A stretch of 64,000 nucleotides of DNA from Scytalidium lignicola (lineage: Eukaryota > Ascomycota > Leotiomycetes), in assembly GCA_002812745.2 (NCBI GenBank), contig NCSJ02000084.1, positions 78,896-142,895 on the forward strand. Reading direction: 5' to 3'. Position numbers and translations under genes: made by a program. Position 1 is the stretch's first letter; every line of letters starts with the position of its first letter. The notes beneath the pieces were generated by a model. That model made no database searches and was not told where the DNA came from. It was given only the letters and a program-made list of their open reading frames with translations. Shown one piece after another: positions 47,901 through 59,313 of the stretch.

Positions 47901-48862
47901 ATGTCTGCAGCTACGAAGAGATTAGTTGTGTGCGGAGGCAACGGTTTTCTGGGAACTAGGATATGCAAATATGCGGTGGCTAGAGGATGGGATGTTAGCT
48001 CAGTTAGGTAAGTTTATACGGTAACTCCTTTCACTAGAAACTTTACAGCCCTCAATTGCTAGCACACAGGCTAACAGAAACACCATGCAGCCGCTCTGGC
48101 GAACCTAAATGGTCTACAGTAACCAGCTCACCTGCTCGACCTAAGTGGGCCCACTCAGTGACCTGGGAGCACGCCGATATCCTAAAACCAGAAACCTACG
48201 CCTCCCTCCTCCACAATACCGACTACGTAATCCATAGCATGGGAATTCTTCTAGAAGCAGATTACAAAAACGTCGTCCGGGGAGCCGAATCTCCGATCTC
48301 TGGTCTCCGACGTGCATTCTCCTCGTCTAAACAAGGGAGCCAGAACCCATTGACACGGCAGGCGGGCTCCAAGGAGGAACTGAGAAGTCAAGAACCAGAT
48401 GGTCAGGTTACCTACGAGCTCATGAACCGCGATAGTGCGGTTATTTTAGCGAGGGAGGCTGCAAAAGAGAAAGTGCCGGTGTTTGGGTATATTTCTGCCG
48501 CCGGAGGTGCTCCAGTCATACCAGCGCGGTACCTTTCTACAAAACGAGAGGCGGAGGCTACGATATCAAAAGAGTTCCCTGATATGAGGTCATTTTTCGT
48601 ACGTGCTCCTTTCATGTTCGATTCGTCGAGGACACTATCTGTTCCATTGGCGGGGATGGCGGGGTTAGGGGCCGCATTCAATACTGTTACCGGAGGTGCA
48701 TTCGGTGGGCTATTAGGAATTGGAGGAGTCAAACCATTAAAAGTTGATATTGTTGCTGAGGCTGTTATTGAGGCCCTAGATGATGACAGAATCCAAGGTG
48801 TCCTGGGGGTGGAAAAGATTGAAGACTTGGCTACTAAAGCCTGGAGGAAGGGTATGTTGTAA
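47901..48862 (+). CDS. COQ11: NAD(P)-binding SDR protein, coenzyme Q factor COQ11
   Basis: Atypical short-chain dehydrogenase-like protein of the mitochondrial CoQ synthome; yeast Coq11 (YLR290C) modulates ubiquinone synthesis. Exons 47901-48007 and 48091-48862, with an 83 bp intron (GCTAAC branch), give 292 residues. The splice join reads VSSVSRSGEPKW. The Rossmann glycine motif is near the N-terminus (LVVCGGNGFLGTRIC), followed by DILKPETYASLLHNTDYVIH and SMGILLEADYKNVV, then a Tyr in the YLSTKREAEA segment that resembles the SDR YxxxK. The segment between about residues 115 and 145 (GLRRAFSSSKQGSQNPLTRQ) is a fungal insertion. Ends KAWRKGML. Mitochondrial location is from family knowledge; no strong presequence is seen. 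Confidence 0.9.
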
Positions 48863-49046
48863 GGAACACGTGGATGGAGGATCATAAAATTCTGTACAAA
48901 ACACTGTAAAAGTACATTTGTTGATAGTCTTAGTTGAAGGAAGGCGCCAGGGTTCTCCCAAATCACTGTATTTAATATCCCAATGGAAACCCAACTCCGA
49001 ATGTTAATATCCTATACTCATTGAATTCATTTCCATGACTTCAAGT

Positions 49047-50058
49047 CTATATCATCGTCCCACGCTCAAAGCTATCCCGAATCTCTGCAGTGTACTGTGT
49101 GAAGTTAGCCAATGTCAACCAGCTCGATCGAGGCATACGATTTGTTCCAACGTACCTTATTATAGAACCTTGATAGTTTTTGGTTGAACTGCTTGTTCTT
49201 CTCATTAATGTACGTGACGTCTCCGTCGTCCCCATTAGCTCCCATTCTCTCTCTACGTTTTCTCAACCTTGTCTCCTCGGCTTGTTGTAGATCTTTCACA
49301 AGTCGATCAATAGCTGCCTTATCAGGTTTATTCTCCGTGAACCCGGTTGACTCAGCTGAGCTGAAAAATGTCCCATCCTTATCAACAGCTACCAGTTCAC
49401 CATCGTCAGTCTTCACAATCTCCAGTCCACCACTTGCTGCCGCCTTCTCGACAGCCTTCATCTTTTCTTGCTCATATTGATCCATATCAGGCTTCATATT
49501 CCTAATCTGTCGCTTATAAACTTTCCTACTATCCTGTCTATAATCCTGGAACGCCTGGTCATCCCGATGCGCCGCTTTCTTCTTTAGCCGTTTATCCCAT
49601 CGTTCGCTTTCCTCGATCGTCCAGTCCCAAGCGCGTTTGCGCTCAAAGTCTTCACCTGAGGCCTCCGTGTCGGCTTTTAGGAGGTTGTGGGATGCGATAG
49701 CAGACTTGCGGTGGAGGGCATTGAGGGCGTTGGGATCTGTTGCCAACCGCTGCGACTCAAGCCTTGCTTCTTTAAGGTTGCTTTCTAAGGATGATTTCAC
49801 GCGCGCTCGGAGGGCTTTGAATCTCTCAAGACGCTCTTTGGCCATATCTGCAGCTGTTGAAGCGGTCGGGGGAGCAGAACTGGGCTCCGTGGGTTCGAGG
49901 GGGGTGTCTGCTTTTGCGTCATCGAACGACTGTTTTGCTTCCTCCTTCACTAGTTCCGGCTCGGGCTCAGGCCGAGGCTCAGCGGCCTTTGTGTCTTTCG
50001 GTACATCTTCTGCTAGCTGTTTGGTAGCTCTCGTCTTTCTTTTCTTTGCAGGAGGCAT
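49047..50058 (-). CDS. SYF2: Pre-mRNA-splicing factor SYF2
   Basis: Syf2 belongs to the NineTeen/Prp19-associated complex and acts with Prp22 and Clf1 in the active spliceosome. Exons 50058-49156 and 49094-49047 (61 bp intron) give 316 residues. The join restores SRFYNKYTAEIRDSFERGTM, the conserved C-terminal motif. Order: basic N-terminus (MPPAKKRKTRATKQ, likely nuclear signal), an acidic/Pro linker, then the SYF2 domain: LERFKALRARVKSS, ERKRAWDWTIEESERWDKRL, FQDYRQDSRKVYKRQIRNMK. Length is in the fungal range. Its 3' end meets COQ11 (convergent), and it is divergent from the gene at 50303 with a spacer of about 245 bp. Confidence 0.96.
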
Positions 50059-50302
50059 GTTTGATTTAATGCAATATTGTGTTTGGGGAGAAAATTACCG
50101 TAAGGCGACGTCAAAACACCTGCGGGGCGCTAATGCAAGAGAGCGGGTGCTGACTCAGCAAGGTCCGGAAATTCTCAGAAGACGACAAGAGAAAGCTGCC
50201 GGCTTTAGGACTTTGAATAAATTTGGTTCTTCGCCATTACGAGCAGTACTCAGCCAAAGCAGTCAATGGATAGCTACATATTCAATTTATGATACATGAA
50301 TA

Positions 50303-51886
50303 ATGAAATGCCTCAGAGAGGTCGCCGTTATCTCTAGGCATCATGCGCGCCCTGCCTCGTTAGCATCTACCGCCAGGAGGAATGCTTCCTCCAAACATGG
50401 CAAACCTTACGAGCTCACACCCCTTGTTATGGACCTTGATGCTGCAGATAATACTCAAATACGACAAATAAAAGAAATTTCCGAGGAGCCATGGAAGGGA
50501 AGCGAGCGATTGCAGAACCGGATCGCCAAGTTAACAGAGATCGAAACGGCGAAGAGATCCCGGCTTGAGAAACGACGTGAGCTGCGCAGACAGCTCAGCT
50601 TCAACACCCTCGTCATCACACCTCCGGATCTCATGCAATTTGCGCTTCTGGGAGATCCATATAAGCAGAGTGCGGATCAAGTTCCAACAGGATATCTCAA
50701 GGGTATATCGACTTATCTCGAACTCCATAAGAAGGATCCTGAACGATTGAAACTATGGTCGTTTATAAAGAATCTTCCGGCAGATGGAGAGACTGCGTTG
50801 AAACAAGCCGGTTTTGGGTCGTCAGAGGTGATTAACGAAGCTATACTTCAGCAAATGAAGGACAAGCCTCTCTTCAAGCGATTACGACGGACAATTAATA
50901 TCCTCTCTCAAACAGAAGAAGGATGCAAATTCCTCCTTTCAAACATGAAGGACTTGAAATATATTCTTGAAAAATCCACGAAAGATGTGCCACAATACTC
51001 GAACGTCCTCATCATGCTTAACAATCTCGTCGCAAGTATACATTCAAAGGGACTGCAGATCGGCCCCATTTTGTGCAATATGGGACTCTACTATGCCAGC
51101 CGTGCAAACTCGCATTCGGCGGTCCAGAAGTACCTTGATATAGCCATCCAGAACTCCTACCGTCCCAATTATCCAACCAGGACAGCTATTCTTCGCCTCG
51201 CTGTCCCAAAAACACCTCTCGCAACGCCGAAACCCTGGGTTGAAGGAGAAGACTACATGAAACAAGACATTCTAACGCTCCTCACGGGCTGGGAATCAAA
51301 CGGAGTGCCTTCTTCACTAAACGAAGTACAACAGCCTTGCTTCGCTCGGCTCGTAACCAAGGACCATTCCAGTCGCCCTCTTTACCTAGCATACATCCAA
51401 GCCCTGGCCGAACTCGGTGCAACAGATGCTCTATGGCACGAATTCAAACACATACAATCCCTTCCGTCATCAATTATGATCAACACTCACCGTCTCCATG
51501 AAGCATTCATGACGGCTTTCCTCATTGCAAAAGACACCAACTCCGCTACGGAAGTAATCCCCCAGGCAAAGGCATCCGGTATTGATCTTTCCAATACCAG
51601 CACCACTGCATCTCAGTCACCCTTAGATATAGACGAACAACAACAGTCGCACACGCACCCCACTAACCCCGCCAAACCCGAAGACCCTGTTATCACATCA
51701 CTGCTACTCTCGCACATCGAGGTGTGGAGAAAGAGAAGTGCGCTAAGGAATAAGAATGAATCAGGTCAGCGTCAGGCGAATGTGAACAGCAGCAACCCTA
51801 CTACCGTCCTGCATGATATAGAAAATATCCAATATCCCAAGGAGAAAGTCCACGCCATCGAGGAATTTTTGAGTAGTTTGACGTAG
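50303..51886 (+). CDS. Probable mitochondrial protein of unknown function
   Basis: A single exon of 527 residues. The N-terminus MKCLREVAVISRHHARPASL followed by ASTARRNASSKHG is rich in Arg, Ser and Ala without acidic residues, as in a mitochondrial presequence. The rest is mostly helical, with TPR/PPR-like stretches (ILCNMGLYYASRANSHSAVQ; PLYLAYIQALAELGATDALW; THRLHEAFMTAFLIAKDTNS), which suggests a role in organellar RNA metabolism or translation; that is inference only. A Gln/Ser/Pro-rich linker near residues 430-470 precedes a last helix. The divergent spacer to SYF2 is about 245 bp, so the promoters overlap. Confidence 0.75.
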   Translation: MKCLREVAVISRHHARPASLASTARRNASSKHGKPYELTPLVMDLDAADNTQIRQIKEISEEPWKGSERLQNRIAKLTEIETAKRSRLEKRRELRRQLSFNTLVITPPDLMQFALLGDPYKQSADQVPTGYLKGISTYLELHKKDPERLKLWSFIKNLPADGETALKQAGFGSSEVINEAILQQMKDKPLFKRLRRTINILSQTEEGCKFLLSNMKDLKYILEKSTKDVPQYSNVLIMLNNLVASIHSKGLQIGPILCNMGLYYASRANSHSAVQKYLDIAIQNSYRPNYPTRTAILRLAVPKTPLATPKPWVEGEDYMKQDILTLLTGWESNGVPSSLNEVQQPCFARLVTKDHSSRPLYLAYIQALAELGATDALWHEFKHIQSLPSSIMINTHRLHEAFMTAFLIAKDTNSATEVIPQAKASGIDLSNTSTTASQSPLDIDEQQQSHTHPTNPAKPEDPVITSLLLSHIEVWRKRSALRNKNESGQRQANVNSSNPTTVLHDIENIQYPKEKVHAIEEFLSSLT

Positions 51887-52467
51887 GGAAGCGTATAGTA
51901 TATGACGCTACCGGAGAACATATGGAAATGGAAATGGCGTTTTTGAGGAAGGATAGAAGGCAGAAAGGAGGGAAGTTATGCTTGATATTAAAGCCAGAGG
52001 GCAGAGTTAACGCATTTCTTGTGTAAAAATGTAACAGATCTGTATCATATCATAATAGATTATGGAGCGTGGAGGATAGTATGTATCGGTAGAAAGAGCA
52101 TCATCTCACCCAACGAGGCAGGAGGGAGGGGAATGGGAGGGGAATGAAGAAACCACTCTCCAATAAATTCATAATCATGACACTTATAACATCTACAATA
52201 ATTAAAAGAGGATAGCTGTCTTATATTTCATCATTATTAAATCGCACAAATAATATCCCAACTCCCAAGCTTCTATGACGCCCACCCCTATCCTTTCCAT
52301 ATGAACGGAACTAAAAGCTAACTTGCAACCATCCAACAACTAATACACTTAAATAATGATAGATGACACTAATGGGTATAGGAATCTCGGGACCAAAAAG
52401 GCCCCCCTCCGGAAGAAGAAGGAAAACCTAAAATAATACAACACAATGTCTAATCCAAAATCTTAGT
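51887..52467. other. Intergenic between convergent genes
   Basis: 3' flanks of the 50303 gene and ATG17. Purine-rich near 52110-52150. No supported gene. Confidence 0.45.
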
Positions 52468-54283
52468 TCATCTTGCAACTCCCCTTCTCTCCCTATCCCT
52501 CTTCGCAGCTCTCTCCACAACACCCTTATCCAAATCAGGCGTACTATTAGCAACAACCCCATCCGTACCCTCCACTGCCGCAACACTCCACCTCTTCATA
52601 CCACCATTCAACCCATCCCATAGATCCAGAGGTAAGTACTCACCTACATCAACGCGAAATCCCTCGCGCTCGACAGCATCAGCTTCGACGACGCGCTGGA
52701 CCTGCTCAAGGGCGCGGTCGAGGATAGCACGGGCTTTAACTTCGGCGGCGCGTCGACGTGCAACCTCAATGATCAGACCATCGTAGGCCTCGGCGTATTT
52801 CTCGTAGAAGATGCGCATGGCTTCGAGTTCTTCCAGTTTCTCGAGGATGGAGACACGCGTTTCGTCCCAACGGAGGCGGAATTCCTGTGCTGAGATTATG
52901 TACGAAGTTAGGCGGGTGGAGATGGATTCTAGGAGAGTGAAGGTCGTCAGGGTGGACGTGTAAGCAGCGTGCTGGGAGGCGAGGTGTGCAAGGATGGCGT
53001 CGTGGCGGGTCTCCATCTCCGAGAGGAGAGAGCGGAGTTCTAGAACGACGTCTTCCACCTCGCTTGCGTCCGTCTCGAGGACCTGCAACATTTCGCGGCG
53101 TTCTTCTTCGGTGATGGCTTCTTGCTCTTCAGGGTGCATGTCTTCTTCGCCAGGCGATTGCATTACTCCTGATACGCTCACGGCTTCAACCCCGGGAGGC
53201 TGCGAGCTTGCTGCTTTGCGTACGGCTGCATAGCCTCCTTCGGTGTGCTTGATGGCGTTTACGCAGAGATCGAAATGAGAGGAAAGGGAGTCTAGTAGGG
53301 AGGCCATCTCTTGGGCATGGGTTTCCAGGCTTCCCAGGTGACCAGGGATTGGACTGTTGTTTGGACTAGAGGTATTGGCATTGGTTTCAGTGCCCGTGGC
53401 GGGAGTGGTGGCTGATAAGGCGACAGAAAGGGAGGAGCGTAAGTTTCGAAGGTCAGCATCGAAGGAGAGGAGGGAAGCATTGAATTCGGCTTGGTTTTCC
53501 TGGTTTGAGACGTGTTAGGTAAATTCCTAGGGAAAGAGAAGGATGGAATGAAAGGCAAATGGAGACCGAGAGAATGGAGCAACGGTAATGAAAAATAACA
53601 GAAGAAGTAGTAGTACCTGAGCGTCAGTGATTGATGCTCTCAGAGCATCTCTCATATTCTCAACGGGCTGCTCGTCGACGAAATCCAGCAAACTCCTCGG
53701 CTCCTCACTGGCAGGACGGAAGGCAGCCTCCACCATGCAGGAGCGCAAAACGTCCATGGTCTCCTCCAGTCGGGCATTGGCGGCGTCAAGTGTGCGTAAG
53801 ACATTCTAGAATTCCATGATTAGAAAAAAAAATTATCCTCATCATTTGGTGCATGATCGCAGGCAGGATGAAGATTCTTACCTTGAAATCCCTCTGTCCC
53901 TCATTGTAGACACCTTCAACACCTCCCCGCACCTTGTACAAGGTCTTGGCCTGGTCGGTAATGCTGGCTCTTAAGTAACCCGAGCGCGCCGTGAGCTTAA
54001 CGCTCTTCTCAAGAGCCGATCTGGCCGATGTGACAATCTCATTTGCTCGCCAAACGGTACTGATGCTGGAGAGGGATCGCTTGGAGGCCAGCAAGTGCTG
54101 AACCAGTCGCTCGAGCGAGATCTCTTCCTGTGCAATGGGGTGATCATTGTATTGTGGTTGGTCGACGGGTTGCTGATCGCTGGGCTGGATTTGCTGATGG
54201 TGGCTATGGGTGGAGTTGCCTGGGGAATGGGCAGCCTGGTTCTGGTTCTGGCTCTGGGTTAGGGCGCTGGGCGAAGACGACAT
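52468..54283 (-). CDS. ATG17: Autophagy scaffold ATG17
   Basis: Atg17 scaffolds the Atg1 kinase complex at the autophagosome assembly site. Exons 54283-53882, 53805-53617 and 53499-52468 (introns 76 and 117 bp, phase 0) give 540 residues. After a Gln/Ser/His-rich N-terminus come the family blocks: ISLERLVQHLLASKRSLSSI, RANEIVTSARSALEKSVKLT, ARSGYLRASITDQAKTLYKV, VLRTLDAANARLEETMDVLR, LLDFVDEQPVENMRDALRAS, HFDLCVNAIKHTEGGYAAVR, and ALEQVQRVVEADAVEREGFR before the C-terminal GEYLPLDLWDGL motif. The protein is almost entirely helical, as expected for the crescent-shaped scaffold. Intact. Starvation control is expected from function but not visible here. Confidence 0.95.
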
Positions 54284-55975
54284 GGTTGGAGCAGATGATG
54301 CATGCGATGTTACGTGTATTGGATCAGTCGCGGCGTCGAATGAGATGGAAGTTGGATGGAGGAGAAAGATGTTGTTGGTGGTTAGGGAAATTGCATCATG
54401 GAGTGGTGGAATGCCAGTGACAAATCGGTTGGAGATGGATGGCGGATAATGGTAAGAGAACAGCAGCAATGATAAGCTAATTAAGGGAGATCATAAGATA
54501 ACAAGGTCAGGGAAGGAGAAGCAGAAGCTAGAGGAGGCAGAGAAATAGGAGCAGCAACAATAAGATGCATTAATAGAGGTTGCTCCAGTAGAAAGATGGT
54601 TGTGAAGTTGAGAAAGATGGATGGAAGGTAGCTGTTCCCCATGCACGCGATGAACGTCTGGTCCGGGGCGAGGCTGCGTGGTTGGTCGGTTCGTCATAAT
54701 TAATTAATTAGTGAACGTCGGCAGTTAGTTCGTTCCTGAGGCTCCACTCCTCCGTTGTCAGGCGAGCCTGGATCAAAACCTTAATTTTTTTCTGCACTGC
54801 TGCGTTAATCACTGTACATAAGTACAGATTGATAACTGGTGACTGATGATAATTACGGCGGGGATTATTAGCTTGGTTACGAAGTTCATCTACAGCTCAA
54901 TTTAGAAACAGTTCTGTGGAGCTATTTGTAGTCTGGTTTGATATAGAAGATACATTCAACTGGTTTGTGCTGAATCATTAGGATTTGCTCTCTCACCGAT
55001 TTCGCTATCATTCTGTGCCCTCGTACGACAAGGCCTAAGCCTGTTAGCCTTCTTCTGCTCCCATTTCATCCTGCCTTAAGATGACATGATACACTGCCAA
55101 CGACCCCTTGCACCTTTCCGTTGAAATATCTACAATATACTGCAAGAGAAATGGCTTAGTCTTGTACGATTCTTCCTCTGCCATAACTGCCACGACCACT
55201 TCTATCAAGACTTCGACTCTGACCTCCTCCTCTTTCTCTCTTCCTGCCATCTTCTCCTCTTCTTCCTCGTCCTTATCCTCTTCTACAATTGCAACCAAAG
55301 AACTACACTAGCATGGTGCAGATTTAGCCGTAGATGGCGAACGCTTATTGAAAAACGGTAGAGATCAGAACACAATGGCGCATAACAAATCGCTCACAAT
55401 ATCTTCTACAAGTCGAGTTGCTAGCTAGACCGTTGTTCCCTTCCTTGCAAAACACATTTTAAATCAGACTCTTAATAGCGCACTGAAAAGCATATAAAAA
55501 ATGAATCAAAGTTTGAAATATTTGAAACATCCCAACGATCTAAGATTATGAGCATTTCTCTATCTTTTCACGTTTTATGAATTTATTTATTCATTGATGC
55601 CATTATCTACAACTACAATTCGGTGGTCAATATTAGGTGCTACTACGACTATCTTTAGGTTGGCACAAGCTGTCAGTGGGTTTATATAACTATAGCGTCT
55701 GATATAAAAGGCTGTCGACAAAGACTTATTCGATTTCATACAAACATTTATATCTTATATATAAGTGTTTATGGTTAAATGATTCATCTCATGAAAGCCA
55801 CCAGTATTAGAATTAGCAAAAGCTTTAATACTACTTGTTGCAATATTTGGAGTTTACGGATGCCACTTCACAGTGTTCTTACGGTTGCCTATGCTAGGGC
55901 TTACGGATAGGGTTTACGGTAGGCTACCACTGTAGGCAACTATAGGCACCCGTAGGGTGCCTGTACGACCGTAAC
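54284..55975. other. Intergenic, ATG17 upstream side
   Basis: 1.7 kb. CT-rich low-complexity tract at 55190-55290 (serine-rich if translated) and several TTACGG words at 55850-55925. No supported gene. Confidence 0.4.
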
Positions 55976-56094
55976 TGTTGACCATAACGGTTTTACGGCC
56001 GTAACTCTCTGTATATATAGAATCTGCTGTAGTTGTAGACTCCTTAAGCAATCAATACAATAGTGGTTCTGTATTCCTGCGTTTCCAGTCAACA
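55976..56094. mobile_element. Possible solo LTR (119 bp)
   Basis: The interval begins TGTTGAC and ends GTCAACA, a perfect 7-base inverted pair with the TG...CA ends of retrotransposon LTRs. Inside are a TATA-like CTGTATATATAG and an A-rich AATCAATACAATAG that could be a poly(A) region. No 5-bp target duplication is present, so flanks have changed or the call is wrong. Confidence 0.4.
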
Positions 56095-56322
56095 ATACAA
56101 ATCGAACATAAAGCAATTTTGTTGTAAGTATAAGGATGTAAGGCAAAGAGAAGACTTGTTTACATGGCTTGAATTTATACAAGTATCTCTTTCATAAAAG
56201 AAAACAGAAACATAGACAATTCGTCTTTGCTAGAAATATTCCTTTGTAGATTATATCTTAATGCACCTCTTATTCACATACACTACCATTCACAATTTTC
56301 AACCGCACAGAATTACAAAATC
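56095..56322. other. 3' flank of the dioxygenase gene
   Basis: Short AT-rich spacer; nothing recognisable. Confidence 0.35.
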
Positions 56323-57449
56323 TCAGACATCTACGGCGACAGTCTCGTACACCTTTGTTCCTGTGGGGCAAGGGAAGCCACCCCGTACAGCGCCGGAGGA
56401 CCCATCCTGGTAGAAATCCTTGAGCCGCGGGCTCAGCGGGCGGCTGTTCTTGGGTGCGAGCCAGAGCCGCAGCAGGTGGCGGCGGGTCTCCATGGTGTCG
56501 CCATCCAGGAACTCGCTGCGCGCGTGGTGCGTGATATGGTTGTTCAGGAACTGGATGTCACCTGGCTCGAACATCATGGAGAAGTAGAGGGTCTCGTCGT
56601 TGGTGACCTCGTCGATGTACGCGAGCGCCTCCTTTTGCTGGTCGGTCAAGCGTGGCACGTCGGGGAAGTCTTGTCCGGAAAATATATGGGGGAGAATCTT
56701 GCGGCAGGAGAAGCGTCCATCGCAATCGCTGTACATGGGATAGTGGTACCATGGGCGCTCACCCTTCTTCTCGTATCCTTTCCAGCTCCAGTAGAAGTCT
56801 TCGTAGAGGACCTTAAGCAGATCAGGCCGCTTGCGAGCGATCTCATTGCGAACGGCAATGGCGCTGCAGATCTTGCTGAGACCGCCTTCCTTAGCGGTAT
56901 TGAGAACCAAGAGCGAGACCACGTCGGCGCTGTCGCTGTGGAATTCCAAGCGCTTGCGTGACATGTAGCCACGGCCGCTGTGAGACCATGCGTCGATCTT
57001 GTCGCCAAAGTTCTTGACATCGCCAATGTAATCTCCTTTGCCGCTCTGGGAGACTGACGTGCCCATATGGAGACCGAGGCCCCAATACATCATCCTCAGC
57101 TCGTCCTTGGTGTAGTTCTGCACCGGGATGCCGCGGAGGACATACATGCCCATGTCGTTCTCGAGCTTCTCAAGGACAAGTGCCAGCACATCTGAGGCTG
57201 CCTTGTTCAATGGAAAGTCCTCTTTGGTCATGGTTTCGCAGCCTTTGTGGCCCTTGGCTAAGGTGGTTTTCAGGGCATGGTCGAAGCCTTCGAGTTCCTC
57301 GGGGGTGAGACGATGAATCCATCTGTCGGGATTGTTTACCGCATCTGCTGCTTTCCATTCTGCATCCTGCTTAGATCGAGTTGAGAGTCCAGCAGAATAA
57401 AAGGACACCTACCCTTGTTGACAATATCTGCGACTTCGTGGTCAGCCAT
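56323..57449 (-). CDS. TauD/TfdA-type Fe(II)/2-oxoglutarate dioxygenase
   Basis: Enzymes of this family hydroxylate or cleave small substrates such as taurine, sulfonates or alkyl sulfates, using Fe(II), O2 and 2-oxoglutarate. Exon 1 (57449-57413, MADHEVADIVNK) joins exon 2 (57359-56323) across a 53 bp intron; only this acceptor restores phase (EWKAADAVNNPDRWIH), giving 357 residues. Iron ligands: H153 and D155 (LEFHSDSADV) and the distal His in NHITHHARSEF; the 2-oxoglutarate-binding Arg fits RRHLLRLWL. The segment GLGLHMGTSVSQSGKGDYIG is typical of the fungal subgroup. Substrate unknown. The gene is the last before the AT-rich repeat block, and a palindrome containing CCCCT/AGGGG lies about 150 bp upstream. 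Confidence 0.9.
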
Positions 57450-57596
57450 ATTTGGGGTTTGAGCACTGTTTGTCTGGATATAACCCTTTGGCGCAAAACA
57501 GTGAAGGGGCATGCAGGTGATATAAGACTTCAAGATAGATTGTCAAGAGGATTTACCTTGTATCTTCAATTCACATGGAGGTTTCTTCCCTTATAT

Positions 57597-57635
57597 GACC
57601 CCTCTATACCCAAAAACCGCAACCATAGAGGGGTC
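57597..57635. promoter_or_regulatory. 11 bp perfect inverted repeat upstream of the dioxygenase gene
   Basis: GACCCCTCTAT (57597-57607) and ATAGAGGGGTC (57625-57635), 17 bases apart. Each arm carries CCCCT, the core of the fungal stress response element. It could be a dimeric regulator site or an RNA hairpin. Confidence 0.5.
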
Positions 57636-57796
57636 GAAGAGAGCAGGAAAGAGACGCGTGCGGGGGGACCGCGACGTTGAGCGGCGCCGGCGAACTGCGC
57701 GAAGTCGCTGAGGCCAAACCGCGTTGGGGCCCCGCGGAGCGGCCACTGCAGCCGCTTGCCTTCCTGCCAGTGTGTGTAAAAAACACTCAAAAACTC
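57636..57796. other. GC-rich segment at repeat border
   Basis: A locally very GC-rich stretch (57655-57765, with GGGGCCCCGCGG and GCGGCGCCGGCG) directly before the AT-rich block. No coding motif recognised. Confidence 0.45.
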
Positions 57797-57797
57797 N

Positions 57798-57924
57798 GTT
57801 TAACTTAAATATATTATTAAATCTTACCTTTAACTTAATTACTTATGTTATATGTTTTTATTATCCTTGAATATTTATTATACCCTTGGTTATTTAGTAA
57901 CTTGGATAATATAGTTTTATAACA
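57798..57924 (+). mobile_element. Truncated LTR (3' part), heavily RIP-mutated
   Basis: Aligns with the last 130 bp or so of the LTR at 59314-59654, mostly differing by T in place of C and A in place of G. It ends in the same TAACA. Its left edge coincides with N57797 and the drop in GC content. Confidence 0.75.
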
Positions 57925-59313
57925 TTTTGAACATTACTTATCTTGATAAATTAAGATTTAGAAATAAACATATTAATAAATAATAACAATAACAAACAAC
58001 AACTTGAAAAAGGTTCTGAAAAAAGATTCTGAAGAAGAATTTGAAAAGGAATCTGAAGAAGGATTTAAAGAAAGTTTAAAAGATAATTCTGAAGAAAGTT
58101 AAGATGAGGATTAGATTATCAAAGAAATTAACATCTAGAAAAAAAATGTTAGAGGAAGTTATTATACTATTAAAACAAATTACTAAGTTAGCAAAAGAAT
58201 TAACTATTAGAGAATCATCAAGAGTTACAAGGAAAAAGCTAGTACTTTCATTATTTAAACTTGATTTAAAACTAGTTTTAATATCAAGAGTTTCAAGTCC
58301 AGACCTTGATCTAGACTTTGAACTAGAGAATAACATTGAACAAATCTTAATAATAACCTTTAAAGAAGTTAAAATCACCAGACTAGACTTGTTTTATAAG
58401 GATAAGAAGAAGTTAAAAGTATATCTTGTTTAGACAAGAACTTATTTAATATTGAACAATTACTTATTACCTTAGGATATACATAAAGTATTATAAGTAT
58501 TTATATACTTGAGAGAAGTAGTTAAAATTTAATTTTAANCCTTTTAAAGATGAATAGTTCATAACAAATGAAGAAACAANAAACTAAGAAGTAATCAACA
58601 TNATTATAAGTTAAGTCAACTACATAAGAGAATTTAAATACTTGTATAAGAATGTTAACNAAAAAAAGGAATACTAAAAGATAATTAACTTATCTTAAAC
58701 AAACTAAGAACTTTAATAAATACATAATACTTTATCATTAATATATAATATTAGTTAACTAAGAAGAAAAAGTACATATGCATTAGTATAAGATCAGGTT
58801 AAAGGACTTTATCAAAGAAGAATTATATTAATAACTTATAATCATTATATTTAATGTTCTTATTGATTTGTTTATCAAGATCAAGAATAAACAATATAAG
58901 ATGATCTTAAACAAAAAGAGTAAATCTTATTTCAACAAGAGAAAGATTGATAATAAGAAGGATTAAGGAGACTTTATAAAATTAGATATTATAAAGAAAG
59001 GAAAGACCTTTAAAAGAAAAGGAAAAAGAGTACTTTAAAAGAAGAAGTAAGAAAAGGAACTTTAGAATTTCCTTTGAAGAACTTGACAAGAGAAGAAAAA
59101 ACAAGTTGTATTTTAAGTATAAACTTCTTAGACATATAACAAATACTTATAAGAAGGATAACAAGTCAAGTATATTAATTAAAGTTAAAGTTATAAAAAT
59201 CTTAAGAATTAAGAATATCTTATCAGAATTATTAAAAGAAGAAAGTTTAAACTTAGAAAAAATATTTAATAAAGAAATTAATAAAACAACATATTATAGG
59301 TTTTACTATAACA
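57925..59313 (+). mobile_element. Ty3/gypsy internal region, gag-like, degraded
   Basis: 1.4 kb between a truncated and a full LTR. AT-rich, with Lys/Glu-rich frames (such as 58104-58433 and 59106-59313) that could be gag remnants; no zinc knuckle is recognisable. Four N bases (58540, 58580, 58602, 58660). Confidence 0.55.

Noticed and set aside
49637..50299. Open frame of 220 codons antisense to SYF2
   Set aside because: It lies opposite strongly conserved SYF2 coding sequence, and its Ser/Ala/Leu-rich composition follows from that strand.
56227..56961. Plus-strand frame of 244 codons over the dioxygenase gene
   Set aside because: Complement of clear TauD motifs; no motifs of its own and no ATG start.
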